From a virus, in the IMG/VR virus record IMGVR_UViG_3300037314_000074, positions 1 to 42,642 of that record: a DNA stretch of 42,642 bases; one strand, 5' to 3'. A program made the position numbers and the translations under genes. Of the stretch, positions 22,527-31,863 are shown piece after piece. How positions within the stretch are numbered: the stretch's first letter is position 1; every line of letters starts with the position of its first letter. Under the pieces are notes generated by a model. The model did no database searches. It was not told the DNA's origin and saw nothing but the letters and a program-made list of their open reading frames with translations.

Positions 22527-24803
22527 ATGAAATCAGCAAGTACGTTTAATGCAGCATATTATCGTTCTTATAGTCGTCTATCTTTGGACGGAGTACGAGA
22601 GAATTATGAGGATACAGTTAACAGGGTGGTAGATGGACTACAGAAAGTTGGCAAATTAGATAAAAATGAAAAATCTAAATTGAAAAGTGCAATGTTAAAG
22701 CTAGAAGCTACGGCATCAGGTCGTGCTTTGTGGTATGCTGGAACCAATTCTAGTTTTAAACCGCAGAATTACTATGGACTATACAACTGCGTTAGTATTC
22801 ATACTGAATCGTTAGCGGATATGGAGATGCTGTTTTATCTCCAGATGTTAGGATGCGGTGTGGGAGCAGTATTAGAACAAAAACTGGTAGATAAACTACC
22901 TAAAATTGAAAACTATATTCATCTTCAATGGGATGGTGAAATTGGCGATAAGGATCGATCCCAACGTCAAGAAAACACTACTGTAGAATGTTTAGATAGG
23001 AATACAGTTAAAATCACAGTAGGAGATAGCAAAGAAGGCTGGAGTAAATTTTATCGCCAGTTATTAGAACTAGCTATTGATTGTCAATACTGTGAACAAA
23101 ACGGTATTGACCATTGTGGAACTGTAACGGTAATTGTAAATATTTCCAATATCCGCAAAAGTGGAGAGAAGTTGAAAGGATTTGGGGGGACTGCCAATCC
23201 CACATACTTTAAAAAGTGTTTTGAAAAGGTAACTAAAATCCTGAATAAAGCAGCAGGACGTTATCTGACCCAGCTAGAAGTTACTCTACTTATTGATGAG
23301 CCATCCCTGCTTGTCGTATCAGGAAACGTGCGTCGATCAGCGGGCATAAGGCAATATGATTACAACTCGCCATTGTATAAACAAGACTTATGGCAACCTG
23401 GTGAAGATGGAGTGTGGCGGATCGATCCTGAACGTGATGCATTACGTATGGCTAATCACACTCTAAACTTTCATCGTAAGCCATCATTTGAAGAAATTCA
23501 GGATAAAGTACAATCCCAATTTTATAGCGGTGAAGGTGCCATCATGTACACGCCAGAAGTGTTAGCCCGTGCTAATGCAGACTTGTTGCCTAACCGTGAA
23601 TTGAAGAATGAATTTATTCAGGAATACGAGAAAGGAAACGGCAAAGAGTACCTATTAAGTCTAGATCCTGAAATGGATAAACATGAACTAAACCACCGTA
23701 TTAATCGATACGGCACAAATCCTTGTGCGGAGATAGAAGGGAAAGATTTCCTTTGTAACCTATCTGAAGTATTTTTGAATAATCTAGATCCTGCCAATTT
23801 AGATCAACAAAAAGAAGCATTTGAAGCCGCAGCATTAGCAGTAGCTGCATTACTACATCAGAATTTCACAGATGAAAAAATGCAGTATTCTCGTGAATTG
23901 GACCCTATTGTAGGGGTAGGTATTACAGGTCTATTTGATTTCTTTGTGAATGCAATTGGTGTGGATTATGCTCAGTGGATGGTAGAAAATAGACCTATGG
24001 ATGATGAAACACGTGGTCCAGTGTATGCCGAACTAGAACAACGGTATTTAAATCTATGGTATCGTTGGGTAGAAGATACAATTACAGAGTACTGCAATAA
24101 ACATGAACTGAAAAAGCCAAATCGTTTCACCTGCGTTAAGCCTAGTGGTACTCTAAGCCTATTAACTGGAGCATCACCAGGTTGGCACCCACCCAAAGCA
24201 TCACACATGATTCGTCGTATTACTTTCAGTAAAGAAGATCCAATTGCTATGGCTTACAATGCAATGGGTTATCGAATCACTCCAGCACACAGCGATACAG
24301 ATGAAAATGGCAACCTATTAGACGATCCTTGGGATTCGCGAGTAAATGAATGGTTGGTAGAAATTCCAATTACAACGACTTGGGGACATCTAGAAGGCGC
24401 TGATGAGGTTAAACTAGAGAATATTCCAGCAACAGCACAAATGGGACTATGGAAACAAGTCCAGATCCATTGGACTGGACATAACACAAGTGCCACTATA
24501 GAATTCAGGGAAAATGAAATTGACAGTTTATCTCAATGGATCTACGATAGTATTCAAAACAATGATGGTGCCTATACTAGTGTTGCAATGCTAGCACGGT
24601 TTGATAATTACCAATCGTTCCCACGTCTACCATTTGAGCCAATTAGTAAAGAAGTATACGAAAAATACTTGGCGGAAATTGAACAAAACCAAGTGTTTGA
24701 TAATTTTGATAAAGCATTAGCCTACTTTGACCAGTACTATCTAAATCAAGACCAGGTGCAAGGTCCAAGTGGTTGTGATTCTGATAAATGCCTAATTAGC
24801 TAA
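22527..24803 (+). CDS. nrdJ: adenosylcobalamin-dependent (class II) ribonucleoside-triphosphate reductase, 758 aa
   Basis: The enzyme reduces ribonucleotides to deoxyribonucleotides with a B12-derived radical. Visible signatures are CVSIHTES near residue 90 (first redox cysteine), the NPCAEI loop near residue 395 with the radical-site cysteine, and a C-terminal GCDSDKC pair that recycles the active-site disulphide. The length is close to the monomeric Lactobacillus-type enzyme (about 740). There is no ATP-cone. A clear AAAGGAG site precedes the ATG. With the ThyA-like protein it would feed phage DNA synthesis. Confidence 0.9.
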   Translation: MKSASTFNAAYYRSYSRLSLDGVRENYEDTVNRVVDGLQKVGKLDKNEKSKLKSAMLKLEATASGRALWYAGTNSSFKPQNYYGLYNCVSIHTESLADMEMLFYLQMLGCGVGAVLEQKLVDKLPKIENYIHLQWDGEIGDKDRSQRQENTTVECLDRNTVKITVGDSKEGWSKFYRQLLELAIDCQYCEQNGIDHCGTVTVIVNISNIRKSGEKLKGFGGTANPTYFKKCFEKVTKILNKAAGRYLTQLEVTLLIDEPSLLVVSGNVRRSAGIRQYDYNSPLYKQDLWQPGEDGVWRIDPERDALRMANHTLNFHRKPSFEEIQDKVQSQFYSGEGAIMYTPEVLARANADLLPNRELKNEFIQEYEKGNGKEYLLSLDPEMDKHELNHRINRYGTNPCAEIEGKDFLCNLSEVFLNNLDPANLDQQKEAFEAAALAVAALLHQNFTDEKMQYSRELDPIVGVGITGLFDFFVNAIGVDYAQWMVENRPMDDETRGPVYAELEQRYLNLWYRWVEDTITEYCNKHELKKPNRFTCVKPSGTLSLLTGASPGWHPPKASHMIRRITFSKEDPIAMAYNAMGYRITPAHSDTDENGNLLDDPWDSRVNEWLVEIPITTTWGHLEGADEVKLENIPATAQMGLWKQVQIHWTGHNTSATIEFRENEIDSLSQWIYDSIQNNDGAYTSVAMLARFDNYQSFPRLPFEPISKEVYEKYLAEIEQNQVFDNFDKALAYFDQYYLNQDQVQGPSGCDSDKCLIS

Positions 24804-24814
24804 AATTTCCTAGC

Positions 24815-24852
24815 GTATCTCTTGACAAATAAATCAAGGGATACGTTATACT
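24815..24852 (+). promoter_or_regulatory. early promoter with overlapping inverted repeat
   Basis: TTGACA (24822-24827) and TATACT (24847-24852) are 19 bases apart (TTATAC gives 18). Arms GTATCTCTTGA (24815-24825) and TCAAGGGATAC (24834-24844) match at 10 of 11 positions and overlap the -35, suggesting an operator, or a hairpin ending the RNR transcript. Confidence 0.55.
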
Positions 24853-24886
24853 GTAAACAGATGGATAAATTATAAAGGAGATTAAA

Positions 24887-25093
24887 ATGGCTAGTAGACA
24901 AACTTTAGATAATTTAACAGATAATTTGCTTAATTTCACTGGTGTGAAAAAAGCAGACTGGTATTATGATTATGACTACGAAATTACTATTTATGTTGAG
25001 AGTGATACAGATAGTAAATCAAGATTGTATGAAATACTAAATCAAGCCATCGAATTAGTACTCCATGAAGATTACTCTCTCATTTTAAGATAA
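24887..25093 (+). CDS. small early protein, 68 aa
   Basis: Pattern helix, strand, strand, helix, strand, with FTGVKKADWYYD and EITIYVES in the first half. The next two genes show the same layout, so the three may be tandem paralogues. A GGAG ribosome binding site is present. Function unknown. Confidence 0.6.
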   Translation: MASRQTLDNLTDNLLNFTGVKKADWYYDYDYEITIYVESDTDSKSRLYEILNQAIELVLHEDYSLILR

Positions 25094-25154
25094 TAACTAA
25101 ATTTTATCTTCAAGACCAATGGTAATTAAGTCTATAAAAGATTTACCATTTCCC

Positions 25155-25183
25155 TTGACAGTTTAAAATTGACACGCTAATGT
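25155..25183 (+). promoter_or_regulatory. sigma70-like early promoter
   Basis: TTGACA (25155-25160), a 17-base spacer and TAATGT (25178-25183). Confidence 0.65.
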
Positions 25184-25220
25184 TGGAAATATGATTGAAT
25201 TTAAAGGAGTAAATCGACGT

Positions 25221-25445
25221 ATGGTTTTAATTGAACTAGCAAAGAATCTTAAAAATGAGTGCCAAAGTGTAAAAGACGTAGAAGTGTCTGAGAAACCAGG
25301 TGAATTTGGTGTTTACGACATCAGACTAAATCTAAATCAAGACTCAAATGAAGACTTAGATTTGGTTGAAAAGTATTTGGACTATGCCACAAAATACCTA
25401 GATAGCTTAGGTCTAAAAACAAAATTAAATGTAGATTTTAGTTAA
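25221..25445 (+). CDS. small early protein, 74 aa
   Basis: The ATG at 25221 follows AAAGGAG by 11 bases; an in-frame ATG at 25191 would lie at the predicted transcript start without a binding site. The pattern VKDVEVSE then YDIRLNLN and a C-terminal LNVDF resembles its two neighbours. Function unknown. Confidence 0.6.
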   Translation: MVLIELAKNLKNECQSVKDVEVSEKPGEFGVYDIRLNLNQDSNEDLDLVEKYLDYATKYLDSLGLKTKLNVDFS

Positions 25446-25463
25446 TTTTAAGGAGTACTAAAA

Positions 25464-25727
25464 ATGGAATGGGACACTTATGCAGGACATGTTAGAAGCT
25501 TGATTGAAGATTTAAACGGAGTTGAAAAAGTTTATTACCAAAGAAGGGGTAATGATGTATTATTTAAAATTTATGTTGACAATGAGAATGATGAAATTTT
25601 AATTCACTCGGTAGCAGCTATCTTGTGGGAAATCAACACATACTATAACGAACGAGAGTGGGATAAAGACCATTACATAGAATTAGATTTTTACCCTGAA
25701 TTTATCAACAGAAATAGGAGGTATTAA
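25464..25727 (+). CDS. small early protein, 87 aa
   Basis: The pattern LNGVEKVYYQ, VLFKIYVDNEN and a C-terminal IELDFYP matches the two preceding genes in layout. The ribosome binding site is AAGGAG. Function unknown. Confidence 0.6.
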   Translation: MEWDTYAGHVRSLIEDLNGVEKVYYQRRGNDVLFKIYVDNENDEILIHSVAAILWEINTYYNEREWDKDHYIELDFYPEFINRNRRY

Positions 25728-25728
25728 A

Positions 25729-25935
25729 ATGTTTCATCCATATTACGCAGGAAACTATCAAATCGTATACATTCAATTTCATTATCATGATCCATACTGG
25801 TATGCCAGTATTAAAGAGTACTTAGACGACAAGTACTTTTTATCGGTACAGGGTAACAATTTCAACGACTGTAAAAACAAAGCATTAGATCCCAAATTAA
25901 TTAATGACTATTTAGTTATTAAACAAAATAAATAA
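25729..25935 (+). CDS. small Tyr/Asn-rich early protein, 68 aa
   Basis: Starts one base after the previous stop, with an AGGAGG site inside the preceding gene, so it is translationally coupled. No family recognised. Confidence 0.55.
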   Translation: MFHPYYAGNYQIVYIQFHYHDPYWYASIKEYLDDKYFLSVQGNNFNDCKNKALDPKLINDYLVIKQNK

Positions 25936-25950
25936 ACAGATTGATATCCC

Positions 25951-25979
25951 TTGACAAAATCTTGAAACTAGGTTATATT
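25951..25979 (+). promoter_or_regulatory. sigma70-like early promoter
   Basis: TTGACA (25951-25956), a 17-base spacer and TATATT (25974-25979). Confidence 0.8.
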
Positions 25980-26010
25980 GAAGATAGAACAAATTTTAGG
26001 AGAAACTAAA

Positions 26011-26370
26011 ATGTACAAAAAAGGGACTTTAGATGTTTCTGATTTACAGCTTAGAGCATTAGTCGATGAAGATGGAATGGAAATTTATTTGGATGCATAT
26101 CAATTAAACGAAGTACTGTATTCTTCAGAGTGTCCTATGACTCTAGAATTATTCCTTAATCAGTTAAATGAAGTAGATCCACTAGGGTTTGTTCTCTCTG
26201 AACAAACAGAAAAACTCAAATTAAAGGAAATAGATAATAGTAGCTGGTTAGATATAGATACAGCAATTTCCTTTCTAATGTTTAAATCATATTATGAAGC
26301 TAATACAGTAGCATTATCTATTATGATGTATTTAGCAAGTGCTGGTGTGGCACTATGCATCGAGTACTAA
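26011..26370 (+). CDS. hypothetical early protein, 119 aa
   Basis: The ATG at 26011 follows TTTAGGAG; an upstream in-frame ATG at 25978 lies within the -10 and cannot be transcribed from this promoter. The C-terminal 35 residues are moderately hydrophobic (VALSIMMYLASAGVALC) and may form one membrane segment. Function unknown. Confidence 0.6.
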   Translation: MYKKGTLDVSDLQLRALVDEDGMEIYLDAYQLNEVLYSSECPMTLELFLNQLNEVDPLGFVLSEQTEKLKLKEIDNSSWLDIDTAISFLMFKSYYEANTVALSIMMYLASAGVALCIEY

Positions 26371-26405
26371 ATTAGAGATATTTTAGAAAATTTGTAAGAG
26401 GCATT

Positions 26406-26603
26406 ATGTTTGTAGGTAAATTTACTAACATAGAGGTGGCAGACGATGGAACAATTTTCATTAATGAAATTTACAACAATTTTAGTTATCGCGTTATGGA
26501 TCCTGCTAATTTTGAGCTATTAGCAGATTTATTGGCAGGTGAGGATCCTGATAAAGTTTACTATGCTGCTTTTAAAGCTGGAATTTTATCGGAAATGTCT
26601 TGA
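26406..26603 (+). CDS. small early protein, 65 aa
   Basis: A compact alpha/beta-looking protein of unknown function. Its TGA stop lies within the TTGACA of the next promoter. Confidence 0.55.
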   Translation: MFVGKFTNIEVADDGTIFINEIYNNFSYRVMDPANFELLADLLAGEDPDKVYYAAFKAGILSEMS

Positions 26604-26628
26604 CAAAAAGACAGAGATTAGTTAAATT
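26600..26628 (+). promoter_or_regulatory. sigma70-like early promoter overlapping a stop codon
   Basis: TTGACA (26600-26605), a 17-base spacer and TAAATT (26623-26628). Confidence 0.65.
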
Positions 26629-26663
26629 GAAAATAAGTTGCAAATTAAATTAAGGAGTTAAAA

Positions 26664-26999
26664 ATGCAAGACAAAGTAAAAGTAATGGGAAAAATGATTG
26701 AAGGGTACAGTTACATTGACGATTGTTGGTTAGCTAATTACCTCTATAATTCAGGACGTAGTGATTACGGATCTGGGTCAATCCCAGCAGAAAAAGCAGC
26801 TGCAATAGTTTTAAAAGCAGCTATGACTGGAAATACTAACGCTTTGCAACTCGTTTATACTTCTGTTGCTTCTCAAACTCGTTTTGCACATGCAGTCTTA
26901 ACTGGTGCTTTATTTGATAAAACACCAATTATGATGAATACAGTTAAACAGTTTTTAGTTGCTGATTGGGGTTACCAAATTTCATCAGTACAACAATAA
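26664..26999 (+). CDS. hypothetical early protein, 111 aa
   Basis: A helical protein with an alanine-rich middle (PAEKAAAIVLKAAMTGN) and no charged low-complexity segments. It has its own promoter and AAGGAG site and is followed by a stable hairpin. Function unknown. Confidence 0.6.
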   Translation: MQDKVKVMGKMIEGYSYIDDCWLANYLYNSGRSDYGSGSIPAEKAAAIVLKAAMTGNTNALQLVYTSVASQTRFAHAVLTGALFDKTPIMMNTVKQFLVADWGYQISSVQQ

Positions 27000-27000
27000 A

Positions 27001-27057
27001 GGGGTATTTTAGCCAAGGTTAAATTTCAGGATTAATACCACCTTGGCTACCCTTTAA
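27001..27057 (+). terminator. strong hairpin after gene 26664-26999
   Basis: AGCCAAGGT (27011-27019) pairs perfectly with ACCTTGGCT (27040-27048), extended outward by GGGGTA / TACCC. There is no T-run, so it may stabilise or process mRNA rather than terminate. Confidence 0.5.
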
Positions 27058-27090
27058 ACACCAAAATGCAGTAAAATTTTAGGAGTAACT

Positions 27091-27321
27091 ATGGAATATA
27101 TATACGAATTTAGAGTAGACGAGAATGGAGATCACTACGTATCCTATAAGAATTTAGAATACCCTTTATCATCAAGACATGATATCCAACCAGAAATTAT
27201 ATTGAAATACTGCGATAATGGTGATTTGGTAAAACTAAGAGAAGGCATCTACGTTGTAGAAATTGAAAACACGTACGATTTAGCCAGTTTTAGTCTGAAT
27301 TTGATCCCACTTAGAATGTAG
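27091..27321 (+). CDS. small early protein, 76 aa
   Basis: A mixed alpha/beta, acidic protein preceded by TTTAGGAG. Function unknown; first of three closely packed small genes. Confidence 0.55.
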   Translation: MEYIYEFRVDENGDHYVSYKNLEYPLSSRHDIQPEIILKYCDNGDLVKLREGIYVVEIENTYDLASFSLNLIPLRM

Positions 27322-27331
27322 AGGAGATTTT

Positions 27332-27511
27332 ATGATATACTTTGTGCAAGAGCTTGGTAATTTACCTTATTTAGTTACTAATGGTTCTGTTTATATACCT
27401 AGTAGAGTAGCAATGATAACAGGAAATGTGTTGGATTTTAATTTGTGGGAATATTATGGAAATTATGAGAAATTTAAGGAGAATGTACAATGTCTAACAA
27501 TGACCCCATAA
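27332..27511 (+). CDS. small protein, 59 aa
   Basis: The ORF begins at an ATG preceded by GAGGAG and encodes MIYFVQELGNLPYLV... with no recognised motif. The 3' end overlaps the next tiny gene by 22 bases. Codon use and the strong ribosome binding site make it likely to be real. Confidence 0.5.
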   Translation: MIYFVQELGNLPYLVTNGSVYIPSRVAMITGNVLDFNLWEYYGNYEKFKENVQCLTMTP

Positions 27512-27573
27512 TTCAAATACTATGGACAATTAATTTACTTCTAGTATCGATTATTTTCTACCATTACTTATAA
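27490..27573 (+). CDS. tiny membrane peptide, 27 aa
   Basis: After MSNNDPI the rest is hydrophobic (ILWTINLLLVSIIFYHYL), enough for one membrane helix. An AAGGAG site lies about 9 bases upstream, within the preceding gene, and a terminator follows directly. It could be a small membrane effector. Confidence 0.45.
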   Translation: MSNNDPIIQILWTINLLLVSIIFYHYL

Positions 27574-27579
27574 ATACAT

Positions 27580-27610
27580 AATCCTAGTCCTAAATAGGGC
27601 TAGGATTTTT
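27580..27610 (+). terminator. Rho-independent terminator ending the early operon
   Basis: A 12-bp stem AATCCTAGTCCT / AGGGCTAGGATT (one G-U) with loop AAAT is followed by a T-run. It isolates the early genes from the tail operon. Confidence 0.85.
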
Positions 27611-27617
27611 GTATTGG

Positions 27618-27645
27618 ACCCCTAGTTTATTTATCTATCTAAATA
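27618..27645 (+). promoter_or_regulatory. late promoter of the tape measure operon
   Basis: ACCCCTAGTT (27618-27627), a 12-base spacer and TAAATA within TAAATAATAG (27640 on). Confidence 0.7.
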
Positions 27646-27680
27646 ATAGATGAGAGTATACACATAGGGAGAAAATAAAA

Positions 27681-28055
27681 ATGGAATTTGAAAATTTACC
27701 AGTAAATTCGTATTTATATAGTAAGGAACTATCGATCAGCCTTTATGATGTATTTGTAAAGGCATTTAAAAGTAAAGATAATGGAAATATCTATATTGAT
27801 TTGGATTCATTAGCTAAAATTAGTGGTGCTACTACTTCTGAAGTAGACACATTCACCACTAATAGGGTTACAGAATTAGGTATCACAGAAGATGAGTATT
27901 TATACTCACACACTGATGCTGAAGGTAGTTATAGGTTGGCTAAGTTAACTGAAAGTGGAAAATTTTTGTTATATTTATTAGATAATTCTTTTACAGAAGC
28001 TGAAAAACATTTAGAGTATTTGAGCAATAAAGGCATAAAAGGAGAGTATAGCTAA
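27681..28055 (+). CDS. hypothetical tail operon protein, 124 aa
   Basis: Residues 20-60 (IDLDSLAKISGATTSEVDTF) look like a helix-turn-helix, and the C-terminus is helical. Its stop codon overlaps the tape measure start. In standard gene order a tail chaperone would stand here, but the frameshifting chaperone is elsewhere; this may be a regulator or tail accessory protein. Confidence 0.55.
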   Translation: MEFENLPVNSYLYSKELSISLYDVFVKAFKSKDNGNIYIDLDSLAKISGATTSEVDTFTTNRVTELGITEDEYLYSHTDAEGSYRLAKLTESGKFLLYLLDNSFTEAEKHLEYLSNKGIKGEYS

Positions 28056-31000
28056 TGAGTGTTCAAAGTGTATATGAGATAATGATGAGATTAGAAGGTG
28101 ATGAGAATGTAAGAAATAGAGTACAAAATATAGGTCGATCTTTGTCTATGACAGGTGCTGCGATGACGGCATTTTCAGCTAAGACGGCTCAAATGGCTGC
28201 TGAGTATGAGGAAAATTTGGCTAGGCTTAAATCTGTGTCTACTGAAGCTACCGGGAGTACAGAAGAATTCAGCCAAGCTTTATTCAACTTGGCAGATAAA
28301 ATGGATGGAGCTATTCAGGTAAATCAAGCTGCCAAAGCAAGTTACGATATTTTAAGTGCTGGTATTAAAGAACAAGAAGCTGTACTAGAACTATTAGAAC
28401 AAGGGCAAAAAACAGCCATTGGTGGTATGTCTGAATTAGGTACTGTTACAGATGCTACTACATCTGTTATGAATAGCTATAGTGCCCAATTACAAGATGT
28501 GGGCACAAAATCACAACAAGTGAAACATGTGATGGATCTAATGGTACAGACTCAAAATCAGGGAAAGATCACCGCTGACCAATATGCGAGACAAATTGGG
28601 AGTGTGGCAGGCATTGCTAGTAATGCAGGTGTTAGTTTAATGGAATTAAATGCAGCTATTTCAACTGCTACTGCTAAAGGTCAACAAGCTGAAGCTGCAT
28701 TTAGTGGTTTAAGGGGTATGATTAGCAATATTATTAAACCTAGTGGTCAAGCTAAAGAAATGGCAGATAAACTAGGTATTGAATTTAATGCAGCTGCACT
28801 AAAAGCAAAAGGTTTAGATGGAGTGCTTCAGAGTATTGTTCAGTCAGGTGGTGATACTTCTGAAGCTATGGCTAAGCTTTTTGGTGACGTAGAAGCACTG
28901 GCTACGGCACAAAATTTAGTATCAAATAATGCTAAAGATTTTAACGAAAACTTAAAGGCTATGGGAGATGCTGGTGGTGAAGTAGCGAAAGCATTTAGAG
29001 ATGTGGAACAAACAGCAAGTCAAAAGGCACAGAGAGCTTTCAATAAATTACAAAATAATTTAGTAGAATTTGGTCAAGGTGCTTTAGTAGCGTTTGAGCC
29101 TGTTATAGAAGCAGTAAATAATCTATTAGATGCATTTAATTCTTTAGACCCAGCAACTAAACAAATGATAGGAACTACAGTAGCATTAACAGGTGCTGCT
29201 ACAACTTTAGCAGGTGGGTTAACAACATTAGTCTCTACTTATAAAACTTTATCAAGTGCTGTTACTGCGTTTATTCCTTTAGTTACTAAAGCTACCACTG
29301 CATTAAAGGGCATGAGTGTTGCTAATGTGACAGCAAGATTTAGTACTTTAACTACTACATTAGGAACTAGTACAGCTGCTGTAAAAGCATTTATTGTAGC
29401 GTGGGCACCTTTAGCTGGTACTTTGGCAGCTGCTGGTGGTGCTATATTTGCTTTAAATCGTCACATGAAAAACATGAATGAAGAAATGGAAAATCTAGAA
29501 AAGATTGGAAATCTCGAAGAAATTGGACCTTTAATTTCTAAAACTAATCAACTTGTATCACAAATGAGAGAAACAGGAGAAGCATTACCTGATGAGAAAT
29601 TTAATAGATGGTTACAGACATTAAAACAAGCCAAATCTGAAATAGGTGCTAATACTCAATCGGGTAAAATATTACAAGATACAATTGACGCTTTAAAATC
29701 CAAACAACAGGAATACACACAAGCTCAAGAGAAATCAAATCAAGCTATGGACCAATCTTCAAACAAAGCTAAAGAAGCTGGTAGAAGTTTTGAAGATTAT
29801 AAAAAATCTGTAGAAAGTACTATAAGTGCAATACAAAAACAAGCAGACTTAGATACCCGTAAAGTAGATTTAAGTGATGAATCTGAATCTACTAAAATAC
29901 AACGAAAACTAGAAATAAGAAAACAAGCCACTGAAAAACAAATCAAATATCTTAAAGATTTAGCTAATCAGTCTCAAGCTAGTGCTGAAACTAGGATGGA
30001 AGCAGAAAGGAAAGTACAAGAAAAGAAAATACAACTACAAGAGCAAACACAGCAAGCACAACAAAGATTACAAGAATTACATAATCAACGTACTTTAGCA
30101 TTACAAGAACAAAAAGTAGCATCGATGAAAGCTCAATGGGAAGCTGAAGGAAAAGGGTTTCTAGAGACTTATGAACAACGAAAACAATTAGCACGTGAAT
30201 CTTTCCAAGTAGAAAAACAAATAATGCAAAAACGAATTCAAAATGCTGCTAAAGGTAGTGCCCAAAGAGCTAAATTAGAAAAAGAATTAGCACAAAAACG
30301 ACAACAATATGCACAACAAGTAAATCAACTAGAGGAGCAATACCAAAGAGAACAATTAAATAGAATTAGAGAACAAGCACAAATACGTAATGCACAAAAT
30401 CAACAACAACTAGCACAATTACAAGCTCAATGGAAACAAACAGGAGCAACTATACTTCAAACCTACGAACAACGTAGACAAATAGCACAACAAACTTACC
30501 AATCAGAAATACAAGCTATACAGCAAAAATTACAAGTAGTAGAACAAGGAAGTGCTAGAGAAGCTGAATTACAACAACAATTAGCTGAAGCTAAAAGAAA
30601 TCAAATTCAACGATTAAGTGAATTAGAAAATCAATATTATCAAGCTCAAGCTGAAAAACAACGACAAGCTATAGAAGCTGAACAAAGAAGATTACAATTA
30701 GCACAACAACGTTCTGAGATTCAAGCACAGGAATTCCAAGTACAAAATCAATCTATTCAACAACAAAGTTCTCTACTAAGTGATATCCAAAATAAACTTA
30801 ATTCTCAGAATACGTCTTTAGCTGCTAGAAAAGAATTAGTAGGATTAGTAGAACAACTTACAGGTCAAACACTTAGAAATCAACAAGGTAGTTTAAGTGT
30901 AGGGCAAGCACAACAACAAATACAATCTACCTTAGCTAGTCTAGAACAACGTAAATTACAGTTAAAAATTAAGCAACTTAAAAATGACAGAGAACAACTA

Positions 31001-31849
31001 AAAGTAGCTAATGAGATTAAACAATTGGATCTTAAAGAAGAATTAACAGATATTCAATCAAAAATTAAACAAGCAGAAAATCAAGAGGAAAAACAAAGAT
31101 TACGACAAAGAAAACAAACTGTCAAACAAAGACAACAATTAACCGAACGTAGGGCACAAATAAAAAGAAAAGGAATTAACCAGCAAATTGAAACTACTAA
31201 ATTAGAAAAAGAATTAGCTGAAATAATAGCTAATAATGATAATTCTCAAACTTTAAAAGAAGCATCAGAAAGGATGGTAGAGGCTGCTAGAGAATCAGGC
31301 AGGGTGCAAACAGATGAGTTACAAAATCTACTACAACGTGGTATGATTAGCCGTGATGAATATCAACAAATAATGGATAGGCAAAAACAAGCTATAGAAC
31401 AAAATAGCAATAAAGAAAAACGAGCTATAGATAGAAATACTCAAGAAACATCTAATGTGTCTAGTGGCGTTTCTCAATCCAATCAAAAACTAAGTGAAAT
31501 ATCTAGGAATACTAGACCTAGTAACAATAGACAATCTAGTCCTAATCAATCTCAATCTAGACAACCTATGCAAATACAAGGTTTCAATAGGTTATCTCAA
31601 GCCACAGCACATATAGCAGATAATACTCATCACACTAATGCTAAATTAAGTAGAGTTGATGTACATCTTAAAGATTTAAAATCTATTGGAAATAATATTT
31701 CTAATGGTGTTTCAAGTATGAACAACCATATTTCCAATCTTAGGTCTGAAGTAGCAACTCAACTTAATAATTTACCTTCTAGGATAGGTAGTCAAATACC
31801 AGAACCTAGAATCATTCAGAGACGACCTAGTGGCAAAGATAAAAACTAA
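28055..31849 (+). CDS. tape measure protein, TP901 type, 1264 aa
   Basis: The N-terminal 350 residues match the TP901-type tape measure layout (repeated ADQYARQIGSVAG- and GVSLMELNAAIS-like blocks). Hydrophobic segments occupy about residues 370-410 and 440-470. Residues 560-1100 are an almost continuous Gln/Lys/Glu-rich coiled coil. The protein sets tail length and occupies the tube lumen. Using the usual estimate of about 0.15 nm per residue, the tail would be near 190 nm. Confidence 0.92.
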   Translation: MSVQSVYEIMMRLEGDENVRNRVQNIGRSLSMTGAAMTAFSAKTAQMAAEYEENLARLKSVSTEATGSTEEFSQALFNLADKMDGAIQVNQAAKASYDILSAGIKEQEAVLELLEQGQKTAIGGMSELGTVTDATTSVMNSYSAQLQDVGTKSQQVKHVMDLMVQTQNQGKITADQYARQIGSVAGIASNAGVSLMELNAAISTATAKGQQAEAAFSGLRGMISNIIKPSGQAKEMADKLGIEFNAAALKAKGLDGVLQSIVQSGGDTSEAMAKLFGDVEALATAQNLVSNNAKDFNENLKAMGDAGGEVAKAFRDVEQTASQKAQRAFNKLQNNLVEFGQGALVAFEPVIEAVNNLLDAFNSLDPATKQMIGTTVALTGAATTLAGGLTTLVSTYKTLSSAVTAFIPLVTKATTALKGMSVANVTARFSTLTTTLGTSTAAVKAFIVAWAPLAGTLAAAGGAIFALNRHMKNMNEEMENLEKIGNLEEIGPLISKTNQLVSQMRETGEALPDEKFNRWLQTLKQAKSEIGANTQSGKILQDTIDALKSKQQEYTQAQEKSNQAMDQSSNKAKEAGRSFEDYKKSVESTISAIQKQADLDTRKVDLSDESESTKIQRKLEIRKQATEKQIKYLKDLANQSQASAETRMEAERKVQEKKIQLQEQTQQAQQRLQELHNQRTLALQEQKVASMKAQWEAEGKGFLETYEQRKQLARESFQVEKQIMQKRIQNAAKGSAQRAKLEKELAQKRQQYAQQVNQLEEQYQREQLNRIREQAQIRNAQNQQQLAQLQAQWKQTGATILQTYEQRRQIAQQTYQSEIQAIQQKLQVVEQGSAREAELQQQLAEAKRNQIQRLSELENQYYQAQAEKQRQAIEAEQRRLQLAQQRSEIQAQEFQVQNQSIQQQSSLLSDIQNKLNSQNTSLAARKELVGLVEQLTGQTLRNQQGSLSVGQAQQQIQSTLASLEQRKLQLKIKQLKNDREQLKVANEIKQLDLKEELTDIQSKIKQAENQEEKQRLRQRKQTVKQRQQLTERRAQIKRKGINQQIETTKLEKELAEIIANNDNSQTLKEASERMVEAARESGRVQTDELQNLLQRGMISRDEYQQIMDRQKQAIEQNSNKEKRAIDRNTQETSNVSSGVSQSNQKLSEISRNTRPSNNRQSSPNQSQSRQPMQIQGFNRLSQATAHIADNTHHTNAKLSRVDVHLKDLKSIGNNISNGVSSMNNHISNLRSEVATQLNNLPSRIGSQIPEPRIIQRRPSGKDKN

Positions 31850-31863
31850 AGGAGTGAATTTAA

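Noticed and set aside
29991-30194. Minus-strand hydrophobic ORF inside the tape measure gene
   Set aside because: It is the antisense of Gln/Lys-rich coiled-coil codons, which read as Val/Leu/Phe on the other strand.
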